Assembly: GCF_000002865.3 (NCBI RefSeq)
Contig: NW_001865039.1
Coordinates: 657,488 to 721,487 of the forward strand
From: Monosiga brevicollis MX1
Taxonomy: Eukaryota > Opisthokonta > Choanoflagellata > Craspedida > Salpingoecidae
Length of the DNA: 64,000 nt
Direction: 5' to 3'
Part shown: one piece after another, positions 11,801 to 22,700 of the stretch
How positions within the stretch are numbered: position 1 is the first letter of the stretch
How the letters are laid out: each line of letters opens with the position of its first letter
Position numbers and translations under genes: made by a program
The notes under the pieces: model-generated
Told to the model about the DNA's origin: nothing
The model's database searches: none
Seen by the model: the letters and a program-made list of their open reading frames with translations, nothing else

Positions 11801-13849
11801 GGCGTGCCCGCTGGTTCAACAGCTGAAGCCAAGCTCTGGGAAGATCTTCAAAGTTAGCTTGCGGATAGACCTGGCGGAGAAACCGGATGTTGGCTTGCAC
11901 AGACACCTTGACCTGGCTGGCCTCGGTTCGACGGTTGAACCAAAGGAAGCCGGCAGCACCTAGACTGAGAGAAACAAGGACAACAATAACAATGACAACC
12001 AAGAGGATGGTGGAAGCCCGCGATTGACTGCCAGTGGCTTGCGGTGCAACCGAGCTCAAAGATCCGAACGGCGTCGTCGACGAGGAAGTGGTGGGGTGAT
12101 AGATCAAGGCATCATAAGCGGCGGCAAATTCTTCTGGAGTCTGACGAGCTGGCAGCACATCCGAAGTTTGCGCAGGACTCCCGGCGATACCAAGCATGTT
12201 CCCCTCGACAACGCGATACGTGCCAGTAATGTTGGCATCGGTGTTGAGCTGTCGATGGTCACGGGCGGTGGCGCTGATGTAGACGTAGGGCGCAGACGCA
12301 TCTCGATTTAAAATCATGCTAGAGCAAGCGCATGGAAGTGTGAGAACACGGGCCGGCTTTACATTAAGCGGGGGAAATTTGCTTTTGAGTTATCAGCGCA
12401 TGCAACTGACCGGCTGGTGCTTATGCCGGCGTGAAGCTCCAGCGTGTGCCAGCTGCGCACGACGCCGTGCCATTCGTAACAGCTTTGGTTGAGTGCCAAT
12501 TGGGAGTCAGAACGGACAACGCCGCGCACTACAGACATGTTGGCGCCCTGCAAGCAAGCAAAGGTGGGCCATTCCGGGGTGATGGTCTGCGAGTCTATGA
12601 AAGCGATTCGAAAGCGGCATCCAGCTTCATCCTCCCCATCGGGACATTGGGCGGTGCCGTCACATATTTCCGTTGGATCGAGGTGAACGTTGGGCGCAGA
12701 CAAACAAGAAAGTCGTGGCATCACGGGGGGTGGACAGAAGGGAGCACCGGAATAGGGCGGGTCGTAACAGTTGCAGTGGAGAGCCAAAACCGCCGTGGGG
12801 TTGACCATACCGATACAGGTAAGATCTGATGAGGCGATGGTGATGGGATCCTCATCCGGTGGGGTCAGCAGCAGGTCCGTTATGTTGAGGATTCGCCACC
12901 AAGCATCATACGCCAAGGCCCGGACTTGAGTGTCAAATGAAGTGATGCCAATCAGCATGGTCCGAAGACTCCCGGCTTGAGGCAAGACGGTGTGATCGAT
13001 TTGGGCAGGGCCGGTAACGGCAGTGATTTGAAAGTACTCCAGATGAGGAAAGGAAAGGCTGAGCCCTCGCAGGGATGCCATGTCTTGAACCCAGAAGCTG
13101 TCGAGATAACGCATGTGAGGAAATACGGGTGGGACTTCTGCCCAAACCAAGTCGAATATCGTGTTGTCTGAATAGCGCAAGTATTCCAAAAGAGGGTATC
13201 TTGTGGCCAGGATTGTCAAATTCAGAGCCAGATTAGATTCCAGCCCACGTACAGACCAGCCTTTCAGCCTGGGAGCCACGGGATAGAGGGGTGCGGCGCG
13301 GACGCAATCGACGAGCTCGATAAAGCTGAGTGCCGGAAGCTCTGGCAGCTTTGAAGGGGAGACTTTGTCGGTCAATTCGAAAAGAGTGAGCACGGTGAGC
13401 TGCGTAAGATTGGCCAATCGATCCAGCCTGGGGCTCATCTCAGTTTCTGGCGGGAAAGAGACAGCGAAGGATGTGATATCCCAAGCAAGGCCTCGTGGTA
13501 TGGCCTGGGCATTGGAACAATACCAATCATACTCCCCACGAGGCAAGATCTGATGAGGACGGCAATTGCGCAGTGCGCTGGAGGGTAAACAGGACCCGGT
13601 CCAGGTGTCGCCTTGACATTGCAGACTCAGGGGCACGTCAGGAGAGCAGGTGACGTTGCACATTGCTAGGGTTTCAAGGCTCCCAGAACAGGTTTGTCCA
13701 TCAAAGCGCGGCGGTACAACGGGGCAAGTCGCCACGGCACCCGAGAAAAGACTGATGAGAAGAAGAAGAAGAAGAAGAAGAAGAAGAAGAAGAAGGGGAA
13801 GAGAACGCCGCCGGTCGAACAGCGGCGCTGGAGCAGCAGCACCAGCCAT
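8823..13849 (-). CDS. Receptor tyrosine kinase with LRR and LDLa ectodomain and tandem pseudokinase modules
   Basis: Six exons (12411-13849, 11490-12318, 9750-11352, 9588-9619, 9402-9465, 8823-9331) total 4476 bases, an exact 1492 codons. Order: poly-Leu signal peptide (about 18-40); Cys-rich sushi-like segment; leucine-rich-repeat-like region (about 145-330); LDL receptor class A module (about 382-411, CDGTAQCPDGEDEAGC); transmembrane helix (about 583-608); first kinase-like module with HGRV for HRD and KLFG for DFG near 771-792; second, weaker module with AVSGLS and VSGMH near 1053-1075; then an intact tyrosine kinase from about 1158. The last has LGAGAFGEV, Lys1194 in VAVK, HRDLAARN, SDYG in place of DFG, tyrosines in the activation loop (EYYR), and PLRWLAPE. 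It should sit in the plasma membrane and phosphorylate tyrosine. The family is sure; the ligand is unknown. Confidence 0.88.
13757..13795. repeat. (AAG)n trinucleotide repeat encoding the poly-leucine signal peptide
   Basis: About 13 AAG units on the plus strand read as CTT leucine codons on the minus strand, forming the hydrophobic core of the receptor kinase signal peptide. Slippage here would lengthen or shorten the signal peptide without shifting frame. Confidence 0.9.
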
Positions 13850-14391
13850 GTTGAAAAGGTCGGGTTAAAAAGAGGGACACCTAACCAACGTCCTCAGATA
13901 CCCCGGCACGAAGCGATGGAAGAGCCGAATGGAGCCGAATGGAGCCGAATGGTACGGTCCCAATCGACAAGAAGGGAAGAGGGCAAGAAGGTGGTCCTTG
14001 TGAACGGCATCAGAAAGCGCACCCGTCCATTATCGGTGATGGGTCACCGTGGTGTAGCATCAGGTGGTCGCCACCCGCCCTGCCAAAACCAAAAACCAAA
14101 AACCAAATGAAGAAGAACAACACACACACACAAGAACAAGAAGCAGATGGCCAGTTGTAATTTCATGGATGTGGGGTTGTCATGCTTTACGTGCGGATGG
14201 GACTTTGGTTGTGAGTGTGTGGATGTGGGGTGTTTCTTTTTCTTGGATCAACGACCAAGTGCACAGGATGGCCGGGACTCAACGACCAAGTACACAGGAT
14301 GGCCGGGAAAATATGAAAAGGATTTGGTAGGTTGTTAGGGTCAGGGTGGTTTAAATTGATGGGGGGCGAGGGTGGCGTGTCCCATGCTTGG
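13850..14391. other. Gene-poor stretch between the receptor kinase and XRCC3
   Basis: I see no gene here. The stretch holds a ten-base unit (GAGCCGAATG) in three tandem copies at about 13921-13950, and a 31-base unit repeated twice at about 14251-14311 around GGATGGCCGGG. It should contain the promoter and 5' leader of the receptor kinase and the 3' end of the XRCC3-like gene, both on the minus strand. Confidence 0.6.
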
Positions 14392-15438
14392 TCATGCTGA
14401 TGGGGTCGTGATGCCTGCGCTGGACACGACAAAAGGCGCCGTACTCGAGGGGTATGAAGGGGAAAAAACAAGTGTGATGGTGCGGCGCGCCAAACTGGTG
14501 CTTGCGCCACGCGGGGTGGTGCGCCGTACGAGAACCCGGTGATTAACGCAGTTGGACCAGGCAAGGCCGAGGGCAGGAACGACGGCGCGGGCGCCAGAAA
14601 ACGCGGCAAGGCCCGTCGCATCCACGTGATCGGACACCTGGTTCGTACAGACGACGGTCAAGTTGCGCTCAGCAGCCAATGCCTTGAGCTGACGTGCAAA
14701 GTCCAAGATGGTGTTGGCGCGATGGTGCATTTCAGACAGTTGAAAATCCCCCCGAAAGATCGCAGCCAGCGAATCGATAATAATCAGCCGCACGGCAGGA
14801 CGCGCAGCACACACGCGAGGTACCTCGACCTCTAAGAGCCGCTGCAGCGCTGTTGTATCTGCGGCGCTCATGAGAAGCACACGATCGGTTGAGACGTGAC
14901 CCCGCCATTCCGGATGCAGTTCCAGCTGCCCGGCCAAGATCTCGTGCAAACGATCTGACGGAAAGTTGGCTTCCGTGTTAATGTAAAGCACCTCGCGCGG
15001 CTTGGCCTGTGTTGAAGCCACGGCTTGAGGGCTCGGTTCTGTAGTAGGTTTGGGCTGAGCGGGTATTTGGGCAGCCAGTGCCAAATGCAGCATGAGCTGA
15101 GTCTTTCCTGAGGAGGACTCTCCACAAAACTCGGTCAAGCTGCCAGATGACAAAGCTTCCCCCAACACGGCATCCACCTCGTCCACGCCCAGGCAGATAC
15201 ACTGCTCGCGTTGAGACCATAATTGACTTGCCTGCTGCAGCGATGGGGCCACAACCGCCGCCGCCGCAGCCCGGAGCTCCTCGAGACCGCGGGCCGACAG
15301 CTTGGTAATTTGCCGAAGCTCGGCGTCTGAGTAATGCACTAGGTCTCCCGCCTGTTGCAAACCGGCAGCCTCAAGCCGAGCCAAGGCCTCTGGATTGGCT
15401 TCAATCTGGGCCAGCCCAGCCTCCATCTGAAACGACAT
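14392..15438 (-). CDS. XRCC3: RAD51 paralogue, XRCC3-like
   Basis: A single uninterrupted exon of 348 codons, close to the usual XRCC3 length (346 in humans). An N-terminal helix-hairpin-helix-like region (about 1-65) is followed by a RecA-type ATPase core. Walker A is GESSSGKTQ (about 105-113) and Walker B is RLIIIDSLAAIF. The C-terminal LGLAWSNCVNHR and FSPSYPSSTAPFVVSSAGI match the XRCC3 subgroup better than RAD51 or DMC1. In animals XRCC3 pairs with RAD51C to help RAD51 filaments in homologous recombination. No intron is visible although neighbours are intron-rich. Subgroup choice among RAD51 paralogues is the main uncertainty. Confidence 0.82.
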   Translation of the reverse strand: MSFQMEAGLAQIEANPEALARLEAAGLQQAGDLVHYSDAELRQITKLSARGLEELRAAAAAVVAPSLQQASQLWSQREQCICLGVDEVDAVLGEALSSGSLTEFCGESSSGKTQLMLHLALAAQIPAQPKPTTEPSPQAVASTQAKPREVLYINTEANFPSDRLHEILAGQLELHPEWRGHVSTDRVLLMSAADTTALQRLLEVEVPRVCAARPAVRLIIIDSLAAIFRGDFQLSEMHHRANTILDFARQLKALAAERNLTVVCTNQVSDHVDATGLAAFSGARAVVPALGLAWSNCVNHRVLVRRTTPRGASTSLARRTITLVFSPSYPSSTAPFVVSSAGITTPSA

Positions 15439-15608
15439 GGCTTGTTGTTCTTGCTCCGGGAGTGGGGAACGATCGTCCCACCGATCACCGGGGCCGGCCT
15501 CAGCTGGCCGCGACTCTTTTCCGGACCGCTCAGCTCACTCCCAAGTCTTTGCGTTGCCCCAGCATGATGCTTGCCCACTACCCTATTCTGAGGCCCACCA
15601 GTGCTCAC

Positions 15609-15610
<2 letters not shown>

Positions 15611-15661
<51 letters not shown>
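15611..15661. repeat. (CA)n microsatellite
   Basis: About 25 CA units lie in the 477-base region between the divergent XRCC3-like gene (start 15438, minus) and the sulfatase (start 15916, plus). Nothing else distinct is seen in that region, which must hold both promoters. Confidence 0.95.
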
Positions 15662-15666
<5 letters not shown>

Positions 15667-15915
15667 CCAAGGCGGGGAGGAGGATGAGGGCACGGAAAGC
15701 GGCTCTCCTCCTAGCTCAAGAACGACAGCCGACAAAAATGAGAGAGAGAGCCAGCCAAAGGAAACCGTTACACACTTCTTAGACTCGATTCTAAAATCAT
15801 ACCCGGTAAAATAAATTAGAACCGATTGTCAGACTTTTATTGTGTTTGGATTTGTTTGTGTTTTTCTTGACTCGGAACGAGCTGAACCGGCAACGGACCA
15901 GGGCTGCCATCATCA

Positions 15916-18900
15916 TGACACGGTCGCTGATGCTGGGGGTGGTGGGCAGCTTGCTGTGTATCCTGTCCAGAAGCGCTGCTGATGGGGTGCCGGGCAGCGA
16001 GGCGAAGCGACCCAATATCGTCTTCATTGTGGCTGATGATTGTTAGTGAGGCGTGCTTGCTCTCCGTCGGTCTGGTCGGCTTTTCACGATCAGCGGATCT
16101 TGCTCACTGATCAACTGGGTAGTGGGATGGAACGATGTTAGCCTGCATGGGTCACCACAGATTCCCACGCCCCACATCGACGCAATCGCCCACTCTGGCG
16201 TCCATTTGACAAATTACCACGTCCAGCCCGTCTGCACACCAAGTCAGTGCTGCTGCTGCTCCTGCCGCACACCCAAACCCCGCTCGCCTGGGGCTCACTC
16301 TGAATCCATTCATGCTGCGATGCGCCGATGCTTTCAGCCCGTTCCACCTTTCTATCCGGTCGCCACGTGATTCATACCGGCATCTATATGCCGTTTGCCC
16401 AAGGTGTGGGGGACACCAACATTCACTGTCTTGCTCGCAGGCGCACGCATCACACCCTGAATGCTTCCCCACCCCCCGGTGCAGGCACGGCCCTCCGACT
16501 CAATCTCAGCTACACGCTGCTCCCAGCCTATCTCAAGAAGCTTGGCTACCGGTACGCTAGCACGCTTTGATTTGCACCGCATATCCCACCCAACCCTTGC
16601 TGCTCGGAAGCGATGCTGACTCGCGCTCACATGTGGTTAGAACGGCGGCTGTTGGAAAATGGCACTTGTGCGTTTGCTGCTGCCTGACCTGAAGATAGCC
16701 GTGCCTTGTTTTTGCCTTCTTCAAAGCTCCTTTTGCCTGACGTCTTCCAGTATTTCCTGCGCTTGCCTGGACCTGCAGGGGACAAAACGTTGAGAAGGCT
16801 CTGCCCACGGGTCGTGGCTTTGATGAGTATCTTGGCTATTGGTACGTTTGCTCTTTGCTCGAGCATCCCTGTCTTCAACCCCCTCGCGATATCGCGCGGC
16901 GGCTGATTTTGTCCTTTGCACGAGCTTAGGAGTGGTGCAGAAGATTATTACACGCACGATACGCATGGCGGGTAGGTTGATCTGGCCGTTGTGTTGTGCT
17001 GGTAGTGCACCGATTTCGCCACGCATCGCCCGACTTCTCGAAACCAATCATTTTTTTCCTGCCGGCCCACCCTACCAGGTATGACTTCCAAGACGGGACA
17101 GAGTGCGCAATCAAATACAACAACACATACTCAACGTATATTTTTGCCGAGCGTGCAGTGAATGTAAGTCAAAAGCGGTACACGTTTATTGAAGCATGTT
17201 CGGCCCCGTCTGCTCGCGCCCACCCTGCTGACCGTGGCTGCTAGACTATACTTGAGGCTGACCCGGAGCAGCCACTTTTCCTGTACACAGCTTTCCAAAA
17301 CGGTGCGCTTGGCGCTCGGGTGGGCTTTGTCCTCACAGCTTATGTTCAATCACGAGCTTGTTGCCCGCCACCAGTTGATTCTGTTGCCGCCTTGCTTCTC
17401 CCAACTGGTCGTGCGTGCGGTGTGCATACTAGTGCACTGGCCTTTGGAAGCCCCAGCAGAATATGTGGCGCGTTTTTCGCACATCCCAAATTCCGAGCGC
17501 CAATATGTGGCCGCCATGACCAGCATCCTGGACGACGTACGCATGCATCGTTTGCAGCGGATTCTAGCTTGCTCCGCCCGCGGTGCCATGCCCATTTTTC
17601 ACACGGCGGGCGTTAGGCTGTTGGCAACATTACTGATGCCTTGAAAAGATCCCGCATTGCCGACAATACCATTTTGATTTTTACCTCTGGTTGGTGCACC
17701 TGCTGGACGAGACTCACTTGCTTCCTTTTTTTGCTGCCAGTGTGCATCCACGATGACGATTTCTGCACACCTGACCCTGCTGCGCTGTCAACACTATCGT
17801 GCGTGTGCAGACAATGGCGGTCCCGTACACGACGAAAACACGGAGAGCAACAATTATCCCCTTCGAGGTGCGTCGATGTTCACCGGCGCTGGGTTGAAGT
17901 CTCGAAATCGGCTGTTGTCGGTGGTGGAATCAGCTGCGCTCGCGTACAGTGATCAACCAAGACCCGCCTACGTTGTTGGCACGTGCATTTGTCAGGTGGT
18001 AAAAACACTTTGTGGAACGGTGGTACCCAAGTGGTCGGGATGATTGCTGGCAAGGGCATTGAGAACCCAGGCACGGACTGTCATGGCATGATGCATGCCA
18101 GTGACTGGCTGCCCTCCTTGGTATGAGTAGCCCGTTGCCATCTTGCGCACCGACGTTTCAAGGCACAGCGGCGCGTGATGAGAGGGGTTTTTTTCTGTGC
18201 GCTTCTCTGCTGATGCCGTTGCATTGGGTGACATTCGATAGCTGACGGCAGCGCTGAACGGCGGCGACTGGCACCAACTGATTGACGACCAAGAGCCCCC
18301 GTACATTCTTGGCGATGGCATGAACGTGTGGAACATGCTGAGCACCTGTATGTACCAATGCCTAAAGTTCACGAGATGGGCAGTTATTAGACGGGGCCAG
18401 TCGTAAAACGCTCGTTTGAAAGCAGGCTGTTGAGCTGATGATCCGAGTGCTACCCAGGCGCGCCGTCCCCGCGCGAATGGATCCTGCATGAAGCCCACCC
18501 AGCCGACGACAACAACACGATTCACGGCAATGCCATCACCAAGGGTGACATGAAGCTGGTGAATATTGGTCCCTTGGAACCCGAGCCCGGATGGTGCGTC
18601 ATGTGCCTGCTCCTTGCATCTCGTCCGTTGACAGTCTCCTCTTGCTTTTTCTCGAGCTGCTTTAACCATCACACTCCTCTCTGTTTACATCCTTTGAACA
18701 ATCCACATGGCCATTGCAGGTATCCACCAGCAGGTCAAAACGCCTCTGACACGCCCTACACCCTGCAGTGCGGCGCCCCTCCCCCGGTGCGCTCTTCTGG
18801 ACCCAAATCTGTGTGGGCACGCGATCCCGAGGGTAGCATTGCACTCATGAAGCTTATTGTCTCTGCGTTCCCGTTGGTGTAGCTCAACAAATCCGAGTGC

Positions 18901-19181
18901 ACGGGCGCAGACTGGTGCTTGTTCAACATGACCGCTGACCCTTGCGAGCACCACAATCTGGCCAATCACTTTCCAGATATGGTAAGTGCTGCCAGAAAAC
19001 GGCCCCCGTATCAAGATGTGCCGACCAACTAAATGGCTCTGCATTGCATCATCGTCAGGTTTCAGAGCTCAAAGCCCTTTTAGCTCAGTTTCAAGCAACA
19101 GCTGTGCCCGCCGTTGAGCCAGAAGGCTGCAATCCGGTGATCAACAACCAGGGTTGCTGGCGGCCCTGTGACTTGCCTTGA
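15916..19181 (+). CDS. Arylsulfatase B-type sulfatase, secreted or lysosomal
   Basis: An intron-rich gene. The first exons resolve as 15916-16041, 16123-16242, 16338-16403 and 16485-16551, with phases closing. A signal peptide ([17 protein letters not shown]) precedes [14 protein letters not shown], the metal-binding start of sulfatases. The formylglycine motif, assembled across an intron, is C-T-P-T-R followed by STFLSGR. Then come [47 protein letters not shown] and [10 protein letters not shown]. These follow the order seen in human ARSB/ARSI/ARSJ, which hydrolyse sulfate esters on N-acetylgalactosamine. The last exon ends in a Cys-containing tail ([15 protein letters not shown]) and stops at 19181. 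About a dozen introns are present; the middle boundaries are approximate. Substrate specificity is inferred. Confidence 0.85.
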
Positions 19182-19769
19182 AAGCTTGAACGCAGCCAAC
19201 GTATACTGTGAATAATGTGCTTTCCGCTTCCGTTTTCGGGTCGTTGATGTTCCAATGACCAGAGCAGCACCAAAGACAAACATCAAAAAAACAACAAGAT
19301 CATGACATGAGTTTCGAGACAAGGAGTGGTGGTGTGGGGGGGGGGGGGGGGGTGCCTCCGTCNNNNNNNNNNNNNNNNNNNNNNNNNNNNNNNNNNNNNN
19401 NNNNNNNNNNNNAAGAAATCGTCAAAACCCAAAATCGTGATTGCCCTCGAACGAGAGTCATGGTTATGCGAGGTAGTTGGCCAGCGGACATCGAGCTTTG
19501 CATGCATGCACAATGCCAGAATAGAGTGCAGGCTGGCAGTTGGCGACGATGCACGTCAGGGCGAGCGGCCATTCGTTTTCTTGCTGGAACTCACAGGGCG
19601 TACCGGCATTGCGGCAGCGCACAGCCATCGACCAAGGGTTTTGTGGCTGCACTGCCATTGGCTCGCCACGCTGCGCCAGGCTGTAGGCAAGACAAGCAAG
19701 GGGAAGTTTTTGAACTCTATCCAGCTGATGAGTCGTGGCAATCGATCAGCAGCAGGACCTGCCAAGACA
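19182..19769. other. Intergenic stretch with poly-G run and assembly gap
   Basis: This contains a 17-base G run at 19336-19352 and 50 undetermined bases at 19363-19412. Exactly 50 Ns after a homopolymer suggests a scaffold gap of unknown real size. No gene is supported. Any reading frame across the Ns is an artefact. The promoter of the glycosyltransferase fusion should lie in the right half. Confidence 0.85.
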
Positions 19770-22700
19770 ATGGCAAGCAAAGCGGCCCGTGGACAAGAGC
19801 CGCGGCTCGAATTCCAACTCCTGCGGCCGACCAGCCTGCTTCTTCTGACCTGCCTGTTGGTCTCAAGGGTGGCGCTGGGCCTTCCCGTGGATGGCAATAC
19901 TGACATTTGTACCGCAGCCGGCGCCGTCCCAAGCGGGGCCTCCCACTGCATGGTGTGTTTGCTCTGCCGGCCTTGCGCACTCGATGGCTATGTCTCTCTC
20001 CCCCTACTCGCCCTTCACCTCGCCAAACCTACGCTGTTCACTTGGGGTTGCGCGTGCATAGTGTCCCACGGCACGCCCCACCTGTACAGGCTCGCATTGT
20101 GCCCGCGGCGCCCACAAAAACCAACCAGGCGTTCTGGTCGAGGGCTTTCATGTCAGCTGTGAGGTAGGTACAATCCAATATTGCTTGGTTCTCTTTCAGA
20201 GGCACATACGTCGCGGCCAGCGCCCCTTGTAGCCCGTGTCTCCTGGTCACGCAAAGTCAGCCTACGGGCGCTGCGCTGCTTAAACTCCTCGCCCTGGTCA
20301 ATGCCACTCTCACATCTTGACCGAACGTCGACAACTTAGGCGTGCCAATGTATTGCTCGGCCAGGTACACAGCCCACTGCTCCACCGGAGCGTCCGATGA
20401 TTCCGACCAGAGGCAGCCGTGATGCTCGGCCTGCGCGGCTACCTGGTCAATTTCAGCCAGCCCATGGGCCGGGGTTTTCAGACACCAACTTTGGTCAAGG
20501 CTCAGCTGCTACCCAATCGTTCAAGAGCATCTACGACCCAATCGAGTATCGCCGCACCTGGCCCGGTACGCCAAATAAACCTCTGGCTGTGGGTGCCATC
20601 TACCTCTAGGATGGGCCTTTGCATAGCATTCCGTTTTTGCCTCTAATGCTTGCAAGGTGTAGGCGACCGCACTGATGGAGCGAGCAAGCAAAGCCCAGAC
20701 TATTGGGATGATGGACGGGCCAAGCCCCGTGTTCTGGTCATGACGGTAGGTTGCCGCATTGTATAGGAGGGCGACCTGACTTCTTGGCTGCGACTGCAGC
20801 AAGACGACATATGATTTGTTTTGACTCACCATCTACCTGTACGTGCCGCCATGAAATCAGGTGGCTACGCATCGAGAGCCTTTTATTGATCTCACCGAAA
20901 AGAGTGTCCGAGAGATTGGCTACGATCTCTACGTGGCCGGAGCTGGTGAATTTTTTCAGGGTGGGTGGCCGGTGCACACCTGGCGAGAATTTTGGGGAAA
21001 CATACGTGTATGCTCGGGCCCAAGGGAATTGGTGCGGTGTCTTCTGAGGGGCCACAACTCTTGCTGCTATCCGCCATCCTTCTGCAGGCTATGGCTGGAA
21101 GCTCAAGCGAATGCGTCAAACCTTACTCGAGAAGCAGGATGACTACGACATTGTCTTGTTCACGGACAGCTTCGATAGGTCAGGAGTGCGGACAGGCCCA
21201 CATCATCCAACTCTGATGTGGAGTCAATTTGCCCAAGCTTTTGCCCATCATTCCGCCGGCGCGAGCTTCTTCTTTTGTTTCATCATCTTGGCTTTGCATC
21301 TTCTTCTAGCTACATCTTTGCACAAATGGACGAGATTGTGACCAAGTTTCGCGAGTTTGGGCATCCCATGGTCGTGAGCGCCGAGGTACTCTTCTTTCTG
21401 CTCCTCCCCTTTGTAGGGGGGGCTTTGCCGAGATGCTCGTACTTAAGTGGAGCATGGATCTCACAACTCTGTTATCCAGGTCAATATTTGGCCATATCCG
21501 TACCTGGCCAAGGAGATGCCGTCCAGCAGCACCACTGGCCATTACCCATATCTCAATAGTGGCGGCTACATCGGTACGACCGGGCTATGAATGGTCACAA
21601 GTCGTGGGAGGTGCATCCCGCTGCGAGCTGAACATGACCGAATCATCTGATTTACGCGTCTGTCATGTGTGGTCCATGACTCTTCTCAGGCTACCTGGGG
21701 TACATCCTACACCTGTACAGTGAAGTTCTATCCATCCAGCACAAGTCCAACTGCTGTGATGATCAGGGCGAACTGATCAAGGTGAGATCAATATGCACGC
21801 TTGCTTGCCAAGCCCTTTCCACCTCACTCATGCAGCACATACCCCGCCCTCATCCATTTGCTTCGGACCACGCTCATTTCTGGACAGGCCGTGGCGCTGG
21901 ACAATAATGCGCTACGTATTGATCATCAAGCGGTCATCTTTCAGACCTTGTTTGGTCAGTCTTCTCGTCTGCTGGCGTGTTGTCGTTTGAGAAACGGGAA
22001 GCGGTCTTTGAGTGGGGAGCGGAATAGGAATGCGTAAGAAACGGCAACGCCGCCACACGCGCACGTTGATGCCGCCTCTGGTCCTGACTGCAAACCTCAG
22101 GCCGAGCCCGAGCCGAGGTGGTGGCTCAAGGTAATCGCATCTACAATTCGGCTACTCAAACGCAGCCGTGCATCATCCATGCCAACGGCTGGGATAAGAC
22201 ACCCCTGCTGGAGCTTCTGCAGCAAACGGGACATTTATCCGATGGCGAAAAGCAGGAGATGTTCGAAGCAAAAGCTGCCTTGGAAAAGCAGAAGGTTTGC
22301 CCTCTCTCCTGTGCAGATACCGGGACCAACACTTCTCACTCATCCACCTTCACTTGGCTTGCTGACACCAGAAACTCCAAGAACGAGAGAGCGCCGTTAA
22401 TGCACGTTGTGAGGACCACAACCCCAACCCCACAATGGACTCGGAGCGGTAGGGCGCCCTTGCTGGGCGCGTGTCTTTGTGTTGGCCAACGGTGATTGTC
22501 ACTCCGGTGCTTGTTAAAGGGCCGGGCAGCGTTCACTCACTTGTGGCTTCCATTCCGCTTCGCCAGAAACTTTATCAAGGAGTATGGTCTCATGCCCAAA
22601 CTGCACGTACGCTCAAATGCAAGATCACGGCGGGAGGGAAATCATCAGCAGAGGAGACAGGGCAACAGCAAGCCAAGTTATTCCTTTTCGCTTGCTCTCC

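Noticed and set aside
13921-14311. Possible CRISPR-like or satellite array
   Set aside because: Only two or three direct copies, contiguous, without spacers; a eukaryotic genome is indicated throughout.
19307-20162. Frames running through the N gap
   Set aside because: The 50 Ns are undetermined bases, so any frame across them is meaningless.
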